Below are positions 8,529 to 17,138 of a stretch of DNA of 64,000 nt, one piece after another. Within the stretch, counting starts at the first letter, position 1, and every line of letters begins with the position of its first letter. The notes beneath the pieces were generated by a model. It made no database searches. It was not told where the DNA came from and worked only from the letters and a program-made list of their open reading frames with translations. The translations under genes were made by a program, and so were the position numbers. The DNA is from Candidatus Baltobacteraceae bacterium. Lineage in GTDB: Bacteria; Vulcanimicrobiota; Vulcanimicrobiia; Vulcanimicrobiales; Vulcanimicrobiaceae. The stretch is from positions 434,001 through 498,000 of the forward strand of contig DASXEW010000003.1 in the NCBI GenBank assembly GCA_036489885.1, in the 5' to 3' direction.

Positions 8529-9251
8529 GTGGCAAAGAAGCTTACTACTCGGAGGGTCGCGCTAAGCCCGGTTGCGTCAATTCGAAGGTCAATCGCGAGC
8601 GGCGCATTTCGCGAAGGCGAACCATTGCGTCAAGACGACCTAGCTGAACGCTACGGAACCAGCACTATCCCGGTGCGCGAGGCGCTGCGTCAGCTCGAAG
8701 GCGAGGGGCTCGTCCGCTTTCTACCCAACCGCGGCTTCGTCGTGTCGGCTTTAAGCGCAGCCGAAATTCGCGAACTGTGCGAAAACCGCGTCTTACTCGA
8801 ATCGCACGCGCTGCGCCTCGCAATTCCCTACCTCAGTCGGGTTACTCTCAGTCGCGCGGCACAGATATTGGATGCTTCGGACCAGGATACAAACTACGTA
8901 CAAACTTGGGGCGACCGCAACTGGGAATTTCACTCGACACTCTATTCCGCTTCGAAGCGCCCACTGTTGCTCGGCATGATCGAACGTATGCACGTGCACG
9001 TCGATCGTTATCTGCGTGCCCACGTTACGCTTGCGAATTATCGCGACCAGGGCCAGAGGGAGCACCGTGCCATCTTACGCGCCTGCCGCCGTAAGGACGT
9101 CGAAACCGCTCTGGCTTGTTTGCGCTCTCACATCCTCGACGTGGCAGACGTGCTGTGCCCTATCCTCGAGCAACGCGAAGCGCTACACGTTCTCACCGAT
9201 AGGCCTCGCCGGCTCACACGGCCAGCCTCGCGCGTCGCGACCCGGAGCTGA
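8529..9251 (+). CDS. GntR family transcriptional regulator (FCD subfamily)
   Basis: 240-aa regulator. The winged-helix DNA-binding domain (~15-80) has GTSTIPVREALRQLEGEGLV and the wing NRGFVVSALS. The C-terminal FCD domain (~90-215) has RVLLESHALRLAIPYL and NWEFHSTLYSASKRPLL. The start is taken as GTG 8529 so that the palindromic operator at 8501-8526 stays upstream. It is divergent from the racemase gene and is the probable binder of the paired ATCCTATAGGAT sites. It is a second, separate FCD regulator in the same amino-acid island, suggesting that the racemase responds to a different inducer from the deacylase operon (inference). Confidence 0.9.
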   Translation: MAKKLTTRRVALSPVASIRRSIASGAFREGEPLRQDDLAERYGTSTIPVREALRQLEGEGLVRFLPNRGFVVSALSAAEIRELCENRVLLESHALRLAIPYLSRVTLSRAAQILDASDQDTNYVQTWGDRNWEFHSTLYSASKRPLLLGMIERMHVHVDRYLRAHVTLANYRDQGQREHRAILRACRRKDVETALACLRSHILDVADVLCPILEQREALHVLTDRPRRLTRPASRVATRS

Positions 9252-9254
9252 CAC

Positions 9255-9290
9255 TCGACGCATTTAGGTTGGTCGGAGGGGATGCGTCGA
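9255..9290. repeat. Inverted repeat after gntR (9-bp arms)
   Basis: TCGACGCAT (9255-9263) and ATGCGTCGA (9282-9290) are perfect complements with an 18-nt loop, starting 3 bp after the GntR stop codon. There is no following T-run, so a classical intrinsic terminator is not supported, but a transcript hairpin or bidirectional end signal is plausible. The rest of the gap to 9437 shows nothing else recognisable. Confidence 0.4.
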
Positions 9291-9436
9291 AGTTCGACGG
9301 CGCCTATGAGTCGGGAATCCGGCGCGATGCACGTTTTGCCGGAGTTGCCAGCATCGCTAGCAGTTAACTAGACTCTGGCCTCGGCCCAAAGCAGCCAAAA
9401 GATCATGCAGATGAGGCTGGGATGCTAGTGGCGTGT

Positions 9437-12226
9437 CTAGTGCGCTGCTGTACTCACTTGGACGTAGACGGTACGCGGCTGGGCCCATTCATAGTTCGTC
9501 GGACCGATGCCGCTAGCGCCGAGACCCGGATAAGTGTAACCGCCGAAGTACAAGCCGCCTGCCATGCCGTTATCTTTATTAAAGACGTTCGTCGCTCCGA
9601 TGGAAAAGTTGACGCCGTGCACCGGCAGATTGATTGATCCGTCGAACAGCGTGAAGCCGGGTTGACCGTACGAGTTGTTCGCTCCGTAAGTCGTGCTGCC
9701 GAAGCGAATGCTCCTGCCATCCTGGAATGTGTACCAGACGTTGCCGCGCATTTTATTGTACGGATAACCTGGAATCTGCACACCGTTGGCCGGCAACGGT
9801 CCGAGAAAGAGGCTGCCGCCCGACGTCACCGGGGCCTGATCGTAAGAGTAGTCGCGCAGCAAATCGACCGCGGCCTGGTACCCAAAGCCGAACTTCGGCT
9901 GGTGGAGAAGGGTGATCTCGGCACCACGGTTAGCCGTTTGCCCCTGTGAGGTGGGAATGACCTCGGAGGTGTATGCACTCCCATTGAACATGCCGGTGCA
10001 CGCGGCGGTGACACACTGGTAGGTCGCGTAGCGATTGAAGATCGTCGTCGAGTAGAGATCGGCTGAGATGATGCTGTCGCGGCTGTACTTGTAATCGGCG
10101 CCGACATCGTACCCGGTCGAGGTCTCCGCTGTGAATTGTGTCGCGGGGTACAGCGTCCCATGGCTTCCGAGGTACGTAGTGGTGTTGATCAGGCCTTCGT
10201 ACGGGGTAACGAATGCGCTGCCCGCAGAGGCGCGTACGCTGACGTTCGAATTCGGCCGCCACGTCAAACCGCCGCGTGGGTCGAAGCGCGAACCGACGTA
10301 CGTCGTATTCGAGATGTAGCCGCCTAAAGCAAGTTGCAGGTTCGGCGCGATCTCGTAGGTACCGCGCAGATTCTCCGTGGTGCTCCGCACGGTTATTTGC
10401 GGTTTAGGGTAGAACCCAATCGTGTACGCGCACGAATATATCTGTGCGGCGGTTTGACCGGGGTAACCGCATCCGCCATACGGATCGGCCGGAGTCCCAC
10501 TCCCATACCAGTACCAGCCGCTGGAGTACGCCTCTGTGTAATTGTAGCTGTCGCTGTGCGAATCGAAACCGAGCGTTAGGAAGCCGCGGTTGCCGAGCGG
10601 AAGCGAGTATTGTGCGTCGACGCCATGCAGCGTGTCGGTCGTGAGCTCGTAATACGGTTCGCCCGCGTAACCGTTATCGTCTGCAAAGTTGTTGCCAGCA
10701 TCCGTTGAGAGCGCGGGACTGCTTCCGACCCAGGGACAACCCGGCGTGTAACACGGGCCGATAGCGCCTGGAGCGGGGTTCTGGATGACATCGCGTGTGA
10801 TGCTGCCGCCATAGGCACGTGCGAGGAAAGTCCCGGGACCGATGACGGTGCGCAGAGCCGCGGTGAAGATCGGCTCCCTGTCGATCTCGTATGTGTTCGG
10901 GTAGCCGGCGTAGAGATTGATCGGGACGGTTTGGCCGACACGTCCCAGATACGGCGTCGCTGTGTAATTCTCATCATACGGGTTGGTCCCAGGCGCGCAT
11001 GTCGGTCCCGCCGGTGCCGAACCCTCGGCGAGGCCGTTGGTGATGCAAGGAACGATCTTCGCGTAGACGTAGCCGACGTTATTGCCGGTCTCGTCCAGCC
11101 ACGTCTGCGTCGAGTTACTGCTCAACTCGAGCGACGTAACCGGCGAGAAGTTGTAAGCCAACTTGAAAAGCTGACCGTCGTTGGAGAAGTCCGATGTTGC
11201 GGCGTAAGCGTAGTTCAGAACACCCGTGTAGCTCGTTCCGGACGAATAGACTTGATTGTTGCCCGTGAGGGGGTATGTGGGCGAGGTATAGGGAGAGTAG
11301 AAACTCGCGCGCCCAAAACCGAAGATGTTCTGCGGTGCCATGTAGCCCGGCGTCGTTTCGCGCGCGACGGCGACAAGCAGGCCGATCTTGCCGATCGTAT
11401 CGGAGACCCGCACACCATACGTCCAGCCGCCGAACGAGTCGTATTGGGTCATCAAGTCGGTGCTCAGCGTAGGAGTGATCGGTGCGGTCTTGAGGTTGAG
11501 CGTGCCGCCGACGGCGTCAACCACCGTATTCGGCATATTGCCGGGGCCTTTGCTGACTTCGATACCGCTGAGCAGAATCGCGTTCGTAAAAGTGGCGTTG
11601 AAGCCGAAGGCGCCGCTGCCGATCGTATCGACCGGATGGCCGTCGATGAGCACCTGCGACTCGTACGGCTCGGCACCGCGAATTGAGATCGACGTGTTCG
11701 CGCCGGGCTCGTTCGAACCGCCGCCGACGCGAGCGATCTCGACGCCCGGGATCTGGTCGAGGATGTTGACGATCTGATCCTGCCCTTGGCTACGAATCGT
11801 CGCCGCGGTGAGCTGGGTCAATGCGGCCGGAGAGTCGGCGACTGAGGTCGAGCCGCCGACCGAGACGGTAGCAATCGTCGTGAGCGACGCCGGGAGCAGC
11901 GTCGTCGCAAGCGTGGAACTCTGACCGCTCAAAACCGTGACACTGTCCTGCTGCGTCGATCGGAAGCCCGGTGCCGAGATCGTCACGCTGTAGATTCCCG
12001 GCGGGAGCACGACATTGTATGTGCCGTCGGATTTCGTCGTCGTTTGCGCCGTTGTCGGTCCCGAGAAGACGATTCTGGCACTACTGACCGGCTTTCCGCC
12101 GTCGTCGTGCACTTTGCCAGTGATGGTGCCGGTCGATTGCGACGCACCAGTCTGCGCCCACACCGGCGCCGACATCGAAACACATAGCATCAGACCACAC
12201 AGCAATGCCTTGAGGTGAGACCGCAC
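9437..12226 (-). CDS. TonB-dependent receptor with N-terminal carboxypeptidase-regulatory-like domain
   Basis: 929-aa outer-membrane receptor. GTG 12226 is preferred over TTG 12250 or ATG 12232 because AAGGAG lies 6 nt upstream and the product then begins with a clean signal peptide (MRSHLKALLCGLMLCVSM to VWA). Domains in order: CarboxypepD_reg-like sandwich (~35-115, TGTITGKVHDDGG), plug (~125-250, with ISIRGAEPYESQVLIDGHPV and IEVSKGPGN) and barrel to the C-terminus. It closes the amino-acid island and lies tail-to-tail with the second GntR gene. It may import the substrate handled by the racemase, but no operon links them, so this is inference. Its architecture matches the receptors at 862 and 22372. 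Confidence 0.92.
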   Translation of the reverse strand: MRSHLKALLCGLMLCVSMSAPVWAQTGASQSTGTITGKVHDDGGKPVSSARIVFSGPTTAQTTTKSDGTYNVVLPPGIYSVTISAPGFRSTQQDSVTVLSGQSSTLATTLLPASLTTIATVSVGGSTSVADSPAALTQLTAATIRSQGQDQIVNILDQIPGVEIARVGGGSNEPGANTSISIRGAEPYESQVLIDGHPVDTIGSGAFGFNATFTNAILLSGIEVSKGPGNMPNTVVDAVGGTLNLKTAPITPTLSTDLMTQYDSFGGWTYGVRVSDTIGKIGLLVAVARETTPGYMAPQNIFGFGRASFYSPYTSPTYPLTGNNQVYSSGTSYTGVLNYAYAATSDFSNDGQLFKLAYNFSPVTSLELSSNSTQTWLDETGNNVGYVYAKIVPCITNGLAEGSAPAGPTCAPGTNPYDENYTATPYLGRVGQTVPINLYAGYPNTYEIDREPIFTAALRTVIGPGTFLARAYGGSITRDVIQNPAPGAIGPCYTPGCPWVGSSPALSTDAGNNFADDNGYAGEPYYELTTDTLHGVDAQYSLPLGNRGFLTLGFDSHSDSYNYTEAYSSGWYWYGSGTPADPYGGCGYPGQTAAQIYSCAYTIGFYPKPQITVRSTTENLRGTYEIAPNLQLALGGYISNTTYVGSRFDPRGGLTWRPNSNVSVRASAGSAFVTPYEGLINTTTYLGSHGTLYPATQFTAETSTGYDVGADYKYSRDSIISADLYSTTIFNRYATYQCVTAACTGMFNGSAYTSEVIPTSQGQTANRGAEITLLHQPKFGFGYQAAVDLLRDYSYDQAPVTSGGSLFLGPLPANGVQIPGYPYNKMRGNVWYTFQDGRSIRFGSTTYGANNSYGQPGFTLFDGSINLPVHGVNFSIGATNVFNKDNGMAGGLYFGGYTYPGLGASGIGPTNYEWAQPRTVYVQVSTAAH

Positions 12227-12500
12227 GAGCATCTCCTTGAGATCAGCCAAAAGAGAAACGTGGGCGGCTGGGAAGCAGCTGCCGACTCTGCTCAGCGTAC
12301 GAATCGAACGTCAGAACATCCTTGAGGCTCAAGAATGAATTTAGATGACGACGAACTTCCGAATCGATGCAGGAAATTTCAACGCTCACGAGTTTCCACC
12401 GAAACGATCGTCGTTCGCGGCGCTGCGTTTTTGCTATCGACCATTGTTTCGCGAGAAACGGCCTGGCGCATAGACGACCGGATTCGCCTGAGCGCCGAAG
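12227..12500. other. Intergenic region upstream of TonB receptor gene
   Basis: About 270 bp without a convincing gene. It carries the receptor ribosome-binding site (AAGGAG) at its left end and the small palindrome CTTGA-GGC-TCAAG at 12321-12333, a possible regulator site. I looked for a cobalamin-riboswitch B12 box, as often precedes TonB receptors, and did not find one. Confidence 0.4.
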
Positions 12501-13199
12501 TTACTTCGGAGCCGGCGTACCGTCCGACCAGAAACCAACCGGGATGACGATCGTCACTGGTTCGTACCGGCGAAACGTCGACGTCGCCGGTGAGAGGATG
12601 GGCGATCCTTTGAAGCTTGCGGCCCACGTGGCCACTTGGTCGAGGGCGACGAACGGCATCACGTGAGGGCGCCATGGGCCCTTAACTCCATCGTTGAGAT
12701 AGCTGTGTTTCGACAACATGAATGCGAACGACGCCGGAGCCGGGTCGGTGAACTGATGATCGGCGTAAGCGGCCTGACACTTCTTCGCAATCTCTTCGCG
12801 CGTGTCGCCGGCGAGCGCCCATTTCGTCCGGGCGAGGTACTGTGGCAGCACGCTCTTCACGGCCGGAGGGTTGAGGCAGCCGGCTCCGCGCCCTTTCGGA
12901 TTCCAAAATTCAGGATCATCGAAACCCGCCGTCCACATACGCCCGACCAAGCAGACCCAGCCGTTGCTCCCCTTCGCGGCGACCACGTAGCCGCTCTTGG
13001 TGAGTACGAGCACCTCGGCGTGGGCGGAGATCGATGCCGGTCCAGCGCTGCGCGCGATCTCAATTTCAGCGGCACGGGGCATGAGATATTGCGAGACGGG
13101 CGCCATCGTCGGATACGGATTGCTCGCCGGCACCTGGCCGTATGCGGATGCGCAACAGGCAAGCAAGACGATGAGGACCGTGCAAGCGATGTTTCGCAT
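12501..13199 (-). CDS. Secreted protein of unknown function
   Basis: 232-aa protein starting at ATG 13199, which has an ideal Shine-Dalgarno sequence (AGGAGG, 6 nt spacing); the open frame extends 28 codons further upstream but without such a site. The signal peptide MRNIACTVLIVLLACC ends near ASAYG, and the cysteines could also make it a lipoprotein. The mature part has AEVLVLTKSGYVVAAKGSNG, a WVCLVGRMW stretch and a conserved-looking C-terminal PVGFWSDG. I do not recognise the family. It is the last gene of a tight minus-strand run (gaps of 10-18 bp) from the Omp85-like gene. Confidence 0.75.
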   Translation of the reverse strand: MRNIACTVLIVLLACCASAYGQVPASNPYPTMAPVSQYLMPRAAEIEIARSAGPASISAHAEVLVLTKSGYVVAAKGSNGWVCLVGRMWTAGFDDPEFWNPKGRGAGCLNPPAVKSVLPQYLARTKWALAGDTREEIAKKCQAAYADHQFTDPAPASFAFMLSKHSYLNDGVKGPWRPHVMPFVALDQVATWAASFKGSPILSPATSTFRRYEPVTIVIPVGFWSDGTPAPK

Positions 13200-13209
13200 G
13201 GATGACCTC

Positions 13210-13428
13210 CTATTTGGGCGCTGTCGCGCTTTTGGTGTCCGTCGGAACGGCCTCGTGATTATATGGGCAGTGCCGGCATGCATTACCGCAGCACCAGCCC
13301 CGTTTGAGGTGGTAGTGCTCGGTAAGAACCATTAAACCGTTTTCCAGGTAATAATCGTCCGGGCCGAGGGGAGCCGGCTGACCATCACGTTGATTTCTTG
13401 GCAACACAGGTGGCGAGAATTTTAGCAC
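13210..13428 (-). CDS. DUF5522 domain small cysteine-rich protein
   Basis: 72-aa protein starting at GTG 13428. Its centre reads YYLENGLMVLTEHYHLKRG, followed by WCCGNACRHCPYNH, the signature of the DUF5522 family. These are short bacterial proteins whose four cysteines in a CC-x3-C-x2-C pattern probably bind a metal or Fe-S cluster (inference; no function is known to me). It is sandwiched 10 bp from both neighbours in the minus-strand operon. Confidence 0.8.
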   Translation of the reverse strand: MLKFSPPVLPRNQRDGQPAPLGPDDYYLENGLMVLTEHYHLKRGWCCGNACRHCPYNHEAVPTDTKSATAPK

Positions 13429-13438
13429 ACCTCGAGCG

Positions 13439-14179
13439 CTAACGCCGAACGGCGACGTTCAAGATCAGGACGAAGCCGGAGACAGTCAGCAGCCCAAGGA
13501 CCAGCCGACGAAACAAGACGTCGCTGAAACGTCCGTAGACCCGACCACCGATGAATGCCGGGATCACCAAAACCGGTCCTGCGATCGCAAAGACGCGCAA
13601 CAATTCGGTATTGATCACGCCCGAAACGACGTAGGCGATAAGTGTCACAATTTGCACCATGAAGTTGAACGACTGGAACGTCGCGCGTAGCGCATCGCGA
13701 TCCCAGCCACGTAACGTGCACCACAATGTCGACACCGAACCACCGAGACCGCTTAAGCCGGACATCACACCGCTGGCGACTCCCGCGCCGACGTCGGCGG
13801 TTCGACCAAGCCGGCCCAGAGCTGGAACCCGGTGCGAAAGCAAGACGACGGGACAATACACGACGAGCAGAATGCCGACGCCGAGCTTGAATGCATCGGC
13901 ATTGAGATGTCCGAGCAGCGACACGCCGATTGGAACGCCAATCAGGCCGCCGACGAGCAACGGCATTATTCGCGACATTTCGAAACCGCTGCGCGCGCGA
14001 TGTAAAGAGAACACGTTTCCGAGCAGCGACCCGAGCACGACCAAAGGTCCCGCAATTCGTGGATCGAGCACCCACGCCCAAAACGCCAGCGCCGTTAATC
14101 CGAATGCAAAGCCTGTAAGTCCCTGGACAAAACCCGCGACCGCAGCGCCGATCGCTACGATTACGATAACTTCGCTCAA
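13439..14179 (-). CDS. TauE/SafE family sulfite exporter-like permease
   Basis: 246-aa hydrophobic protein with about eight predicted membrane segments and the TauE/SafE signature GFVQGLTGFAFGLTALAFW near the N-terminus. An internal repeat (GVASGVMSGLSGLGG) mirrors it around residues 125-145. Family members move sulfite, sulfoacetate or other organic anions across the inner membrane. TTG 14179 is the only suitable start in frame. It lies 14 bp after the methyltransferase and 10 bp before DUF5522, so it is probably co-transcribed. Substrate unknown. Confidence 0.85.
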   Translation of the reverse strand: MSEVIVIVAIGAAVAGFVQGLTGFAFGLTALAFWAWVLDPRIAGPLVVLGSLLGNVFSLHRARSGFEMSRIMPLLVGGLIGVPIGVSLLGHLNADAFKLGVGILLVVYCPVVLLSHRVPALGRLGRTADVGAGVASGVMSGLSGLGGSVSTLWCTLRGWDRDALRATFQSFNFMVQIVTLIAYVVSGVINTELLRVFAIAGPVLVIPAFIGGRVYGRFSDVLFRRLVLGLLTVSGFVLILNVAVRR

Positions 14180-14193
14180 CCGGGAGTCACAGT

Positions 14194-14877
14194 CTAGTTT
14201 GGTTGAGAAAAGAGATCGATCCTCACGGGCTGGTCGAAAGGCTTGCCGCTCGCAAACACTTCGTCGAAGCGCCTGCGAACTTCCGGGGCAAGCACTGCTT
14301 CCTCGCTGTAGCCGTTAAACCGCCGGTTGGCAATCATGCGTTTCGCGTACGCATCAAAATTATCGTATGGCCGGCGATCGTAGTACGAGAGGTGACGACG
14401 ATCGCCGAAATGCGGCGCGGCGAATGTGTCGAGCGCCGAGCGAGCCGCAGCGCGCACGACGGTTTCATCGTGAAACACCGAGGAAACATAATGATTCGGT
14501 CCCTCGGCGAGCGGTTCGGCAACGTATAGACGCCCCGCCGGTTTCAGCACGCGATGCGCCTCGGCCAACGCCTTCGAAAGCTTTTCATTCGGAACGTGAT
14601 GCAGCGAGAACACGAAGAGCACGAGATCGGCTGAATGATCGTCGAGCGGCAAAGCATTGGCGGGGCCTTTTATGAGACGATATCGTCCCGGTCCCTCGAC
14701 CGTCCAATCGACGGGGTCGATGAAAGGGTCAACGCCTGTGACGTGCGCACCGTGTGCCGCCAACACACGTGCGTTTCCACCCTCACCGCTGCCGACGTCG
14801 ACCACCTCGAGTCCGGACAGCGAGCCGAGCGATGCTACAATTGCGTCGGGATGTTTTTGTAGTCCAAGATCGGTCAT
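14194..14877 (-). CDS. Class I SAM-dependent methyltransferase
   Basis: 227-aa protein with a Methyltransf_11-type fold. Motif I is VVDVGSGEGGNARVLAAHGA (~25-45), the motif II acidic residue is in VTGVDPF (~50), and motif IV/V is DLVLFVFSLHHVPN with the downstream EAHRVLKPAGRLYVAEPL. The N-terminus (MTDLGLQKHPDAIVASLGSL) suits a soluble cytoplasmic enzyme. The acceptor cannot be told from sequence. It is second in the five-gene minus-strand run, 18 bp after the Omp85-like gene. Confidence 0.85.
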   Translation of the reverse strand: MTDLGLQKHPDAIVASLGSLSGLEVVDVGSGEGGNARVLAAHGAHVTGVDPFIDPVDWTVEGPGRYRLIKGPANALPLDDHSADLVLFVFSLHHVPNEKLSKALAEAHRVLKPAGRLYVAEPLAEGPNHYVSSVFHDETVVRAAARSALDTFAAPHFGDRRHLSYYDRRPYDNFDAYAKRMIANRRFNGYSEEAVLAPEVRRRFDEVFASGKPFDQPVRIDLFSQPN

Positions 14878-14895
14878 ATTTGACCTGTTCCCTAA

Positions 14896-16215
14896 CTAGA
14901 ATAGCTGTCCCTGAAGCTCGTAGGTGAGGCGATTTCCCTCCGAGCCGTGCGCAAGATTCAATCGGACGCCGTGGTACATCACGCCGATACCAGCGTCGGC
15001 ATGCCATTGAAATGCCGGCGGCGCAAAGGCCTGCTCTCCGCCGCGCACGCGAGCCGCGGCTTCTTCGGCAAATGCGATGAGCTTGAATGGACCGGGTAGC
15101 GCATCGTTGATACGATACTCGGCCTGCAAGACGCGGGCATCGGTGCCGCAAAACGGCTTCGGATATCCGCGGATGCCGACGCCGCAGACGAGACTGCTCG
15201 TGGGTAAAACGCCACCTGTTTGCAAGACCATACCGTGCAGCGCGAGCGTCGAGTTACCGACGCGCGTGTAATGCGCCAGGTCCGCGACGTATGTTTGATA
15301 TTCGCTCGTCGCGCCCAACCCACCGATGCCGTCGAAAAATTCGACCTTGTATTGGTACGAGCAAAAGGGCGGGTACCATTGCGTCGGCGGACCCGTGCAC
15401 GCATGGGAAAGACCGGCTTCCAAGAGCGAGACCTTCGCGGCGTTATAGTACGTGTCGTAGACGGAGGGCGCATTAATATATGTCGGTACGTTGCTCGTCG
15501 CGTGACGCTCGCGCACGCCGATTTCGAATTGCGTTCCGTCAGTGCCATGTATGAGGTACGACACTCCGACGCCGGTGAAATAGCTGTGAATGTCTTGCGC
15601 CACGGGTTGACTTGCGCGAACCGTGCCGCGTGCAGCCAGCATCTCGAAGAGAACGTCTTGTTCACGTCCGGTTGTCGCATCGACCGCGACGGGCATCGTG
15701 TAAAGGATCTCTGCCAAATCGGCGCGCAGCGCGAATTGGGTGTACATGGAGAGCGTCGAACCGCGCCGGTCGAGCGGCTTCGTGCCGGCGTCAAAGCCGA
15801 CGCCTTCGATCGGAAACGCGAGCGGTTGCTGCGCGTAGACCGGATGTGTCGTCACGTCGAACTGCTTCGACATGACGATCCAGTCGAGCGTAACGTCATG
15901 CGTCGAGAGATCTTGCCGTATCGTGAGGCGTGGGATTGCGCCGGCAAGCTTGGTGAGATTTGTGAAATCCTGATCGACCGCGCTCTGCCGAAGCCGATCT
16001 CCCTCGTGCAGGGACAGATATCGCCGCACGATGGCAGGTTCGGCGATGCCGTATGTCTCGATCTTCACGGCAGTGATGCGAGCCCCGTCCTCGAGGATTG
16101 TAAGGCGCGGAGGCTTGGCCGGTTGCGCCGCACCTGCGCAAGCACCGAACAGGGTCATCGCCACGACGATAAAGAGAGCGCCGAGAAACTTCGAATGCAT
16201 TCCCAGGGCGCTCAT
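14896..16215 (-). CDS. Omp85/BamA-superfamily-like outer membrane protein with a single POTRA domain
   Basis: 439-aa protein with a signal peptide (MHSKFLGALFIVVAMTLFG to CAGA). A POTRA-like segment (~45-120: ITAVKIETYGIAEPAIVRRY, then LSLHEGDRLRQSAVDQD) precedes a beta-rich C-terminal barrel. GVGIRGYP followed by G-x-DARVLQAEYRI near the C-terminus matches the L6-loop (V/I)RG(Y/F) motif of Omp85 proteins. ATG 16215 or ATG 16200 may be the start. At this length it is much smaller than BamA and closer to TpsB/FhaC-like or patatin-barrel relatives. It heads an apparent operon with a methyltransferase and a TauE permease, so it may insert or export an outer-membrane component (inference). Confidence 0.6.
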   Translation of the reverse strand: MSALGMHSKFLGALFIVVAMTLFGACAGAAQPAKPPRLTILEDGARITAVKIETYGIAEPAIVRRYLSLHEGDRLRQSAVDQDFTNLTKLAGAIPRLTIRQDLSTHDVTLDWIVMSKQFDVTTHPVYAQQPLAFPIEGVGFDAGTKPLDRRGSTLSMYTQFALRADLAEILYTMPVAVDATTGREQDVLFEMLAARGTVRASQPVAQDIHSYFTGVGVSYLIHGTDGTQFEIGVRERHATSNVPTYINAPSVYDTYYNAAKVSLLEAGLSHACTGPPTQWYPPFCSYQYKVEFFDGIGGLGATSEYQTYVADLAHYTRVGNSTLALHGMVLQTGGVLPTSSLVCGVGIRGYPKPFCGTDARVLQAEYRINDALPGPFKLIAFAEEAAARVRGGEQAFAPPAFQWHADAGIGVMYHGVRLNLAHGSEGNRLTYELQGQLF

Positions 16216-16256
16216 TCGGTAGCGAAACTCGGCGACCCGTCGAACGTAGATGAGGC

Positions 16257-17138
16257 GTGATCTCACGAGGTTCGATCCTCGCCGCAATCGTCATTGCCGA
16301 GCTGGCGATCGTCGGCACTGCCATCGTCGCGGTCCGAGGCGACCAAATCGGGCCGTCTTTCGCGCCGCCCGCCTTCGCGCAGTTCACGCACGGATCGCAC
16401 CTCATCGAGGGCGGTCCGCATCAGCTCTTCTATATAGGCCCGCACCCATCGCTCACCGTTGATATCGGATATGCGGACCTCACGATCCAAAGCGGCAAAG
16501 CCGGCCAGATCGACGTTAGTGTCAGCCCAAGCCCCGACTTCGGAATCTTCCGCTCAAAGGAGCCGATTTCGGCAACCAAAGATAGGCAGACGGTCCGCAT
16601 TACGACGCCGTCCCAGCACGGGATTACAACCGGCGACAATCGCATGGTGACCGTCGTGGTGCCGGAGGGAACCAGCGTTTCGGTTGTACACGCGGGCGAC
16701 ATTAGAGCGAGCGGTTTGCGTGCCGAGGCCTCATTTTCGAGTCTCGGCAACGGCTTCATAAGAATCGAAGACTATGATGGGCCGGCATTGCACTTGACCG
16801 CATCGAGGGGTTCGGTCACCATGCATGCCGTCGCCGCCCAACATCTCGAGGTGAGCGCTCGGGACGATCGCATTGAGGGAACGGGATTGCGAGTCCACGA
16901 CGGCAGCATCGAAGGCGGCGATCGCGTGACGCTTGGTTTTGCGCCAGGTACAAACACCGTCGTCAACGCCGATACGGACGACGGTAGAATCACGGCGACC
17001 GGCTTGAACGCTACCGCCGCCGGCAAAAAAGGCGACGATGACGATTCGTCGTCACAGACGGTGCGCGTCGGCGCCGGAAACGGGAGCCTCGACGTTCACA
17101 CGAGCGACGGAAACATCAATCTCGTTCAGGAAAACTAA
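16257..17138 (+). CDS. DUF4097-like putative adhesin/beta-helix protein
   Basis: 293-aa protein starting at GTG 16257, divergent from the Omp85-like gene. An N-terminal membrane anchor (ILAAIVIAELAIVGTAIVAV) is followed by a regular beta-repeat pattern in which each strand ends in G-x-I/V or GDIRASG, GSVTMHAV, DDGRITATG, GNGSLDVHTSDGNINL. This is the ladder typical of DUF4097 (putative adhesin) proteins. A short acidic GDDDDSSS insert sits near residue 263. Function unknown; probably periplasmic or cell-envelope. Its stop codon overlaps the convergent DUF4239 stop by 4 bp. Confidence 0.75.
   Translation: MISRGSILAAIVIAELAIVGTAIVAVRGDQIGPSFAPPAFAQFTHGSHLIEGGPHQLFYIGPHPSLTVDIGYADLTIQSGKAGQIDVSVSPSPDFGIFRSKEPISATKDRQTVRITTPSQHGITTGDNRMVTVVVPEGTSVSVVHAGDIRASGLRAEASFSSLGNGFIRIEDYDGPALHLTASRGSVTMHAVAAQHLEVSARDDRIEGTGLRVHDGSIEGGDRVTLGFAPGTNTVVNADTDDGRITATGLNATAAGKKGDDDDSSSQTVRVGAGNGSLDVHTSDGNINLVQEN

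Noticed and set aside
10931-11686. 251-aa plus-strand ORF
   Set aside because: Antisense to the second TonB receptor; shadow composition.
12241-12340. Possible cobalamin riboswitch before the TonB receptor
   Set aside because: No B12-box consensus or conserved stem pattern found.
12335-12666. 70- and 99-aa ORFs in the TonB upstream gap
   Set aside because: No ribosome-binding site, no motif, and they overlap the secreted orphan on the other strand.
15220-16260. 346-aa plus-strand ORF
   Set aside because: Antisense to the Omp85-like gene, low hydrophobic patterning and Arg/His-rich.
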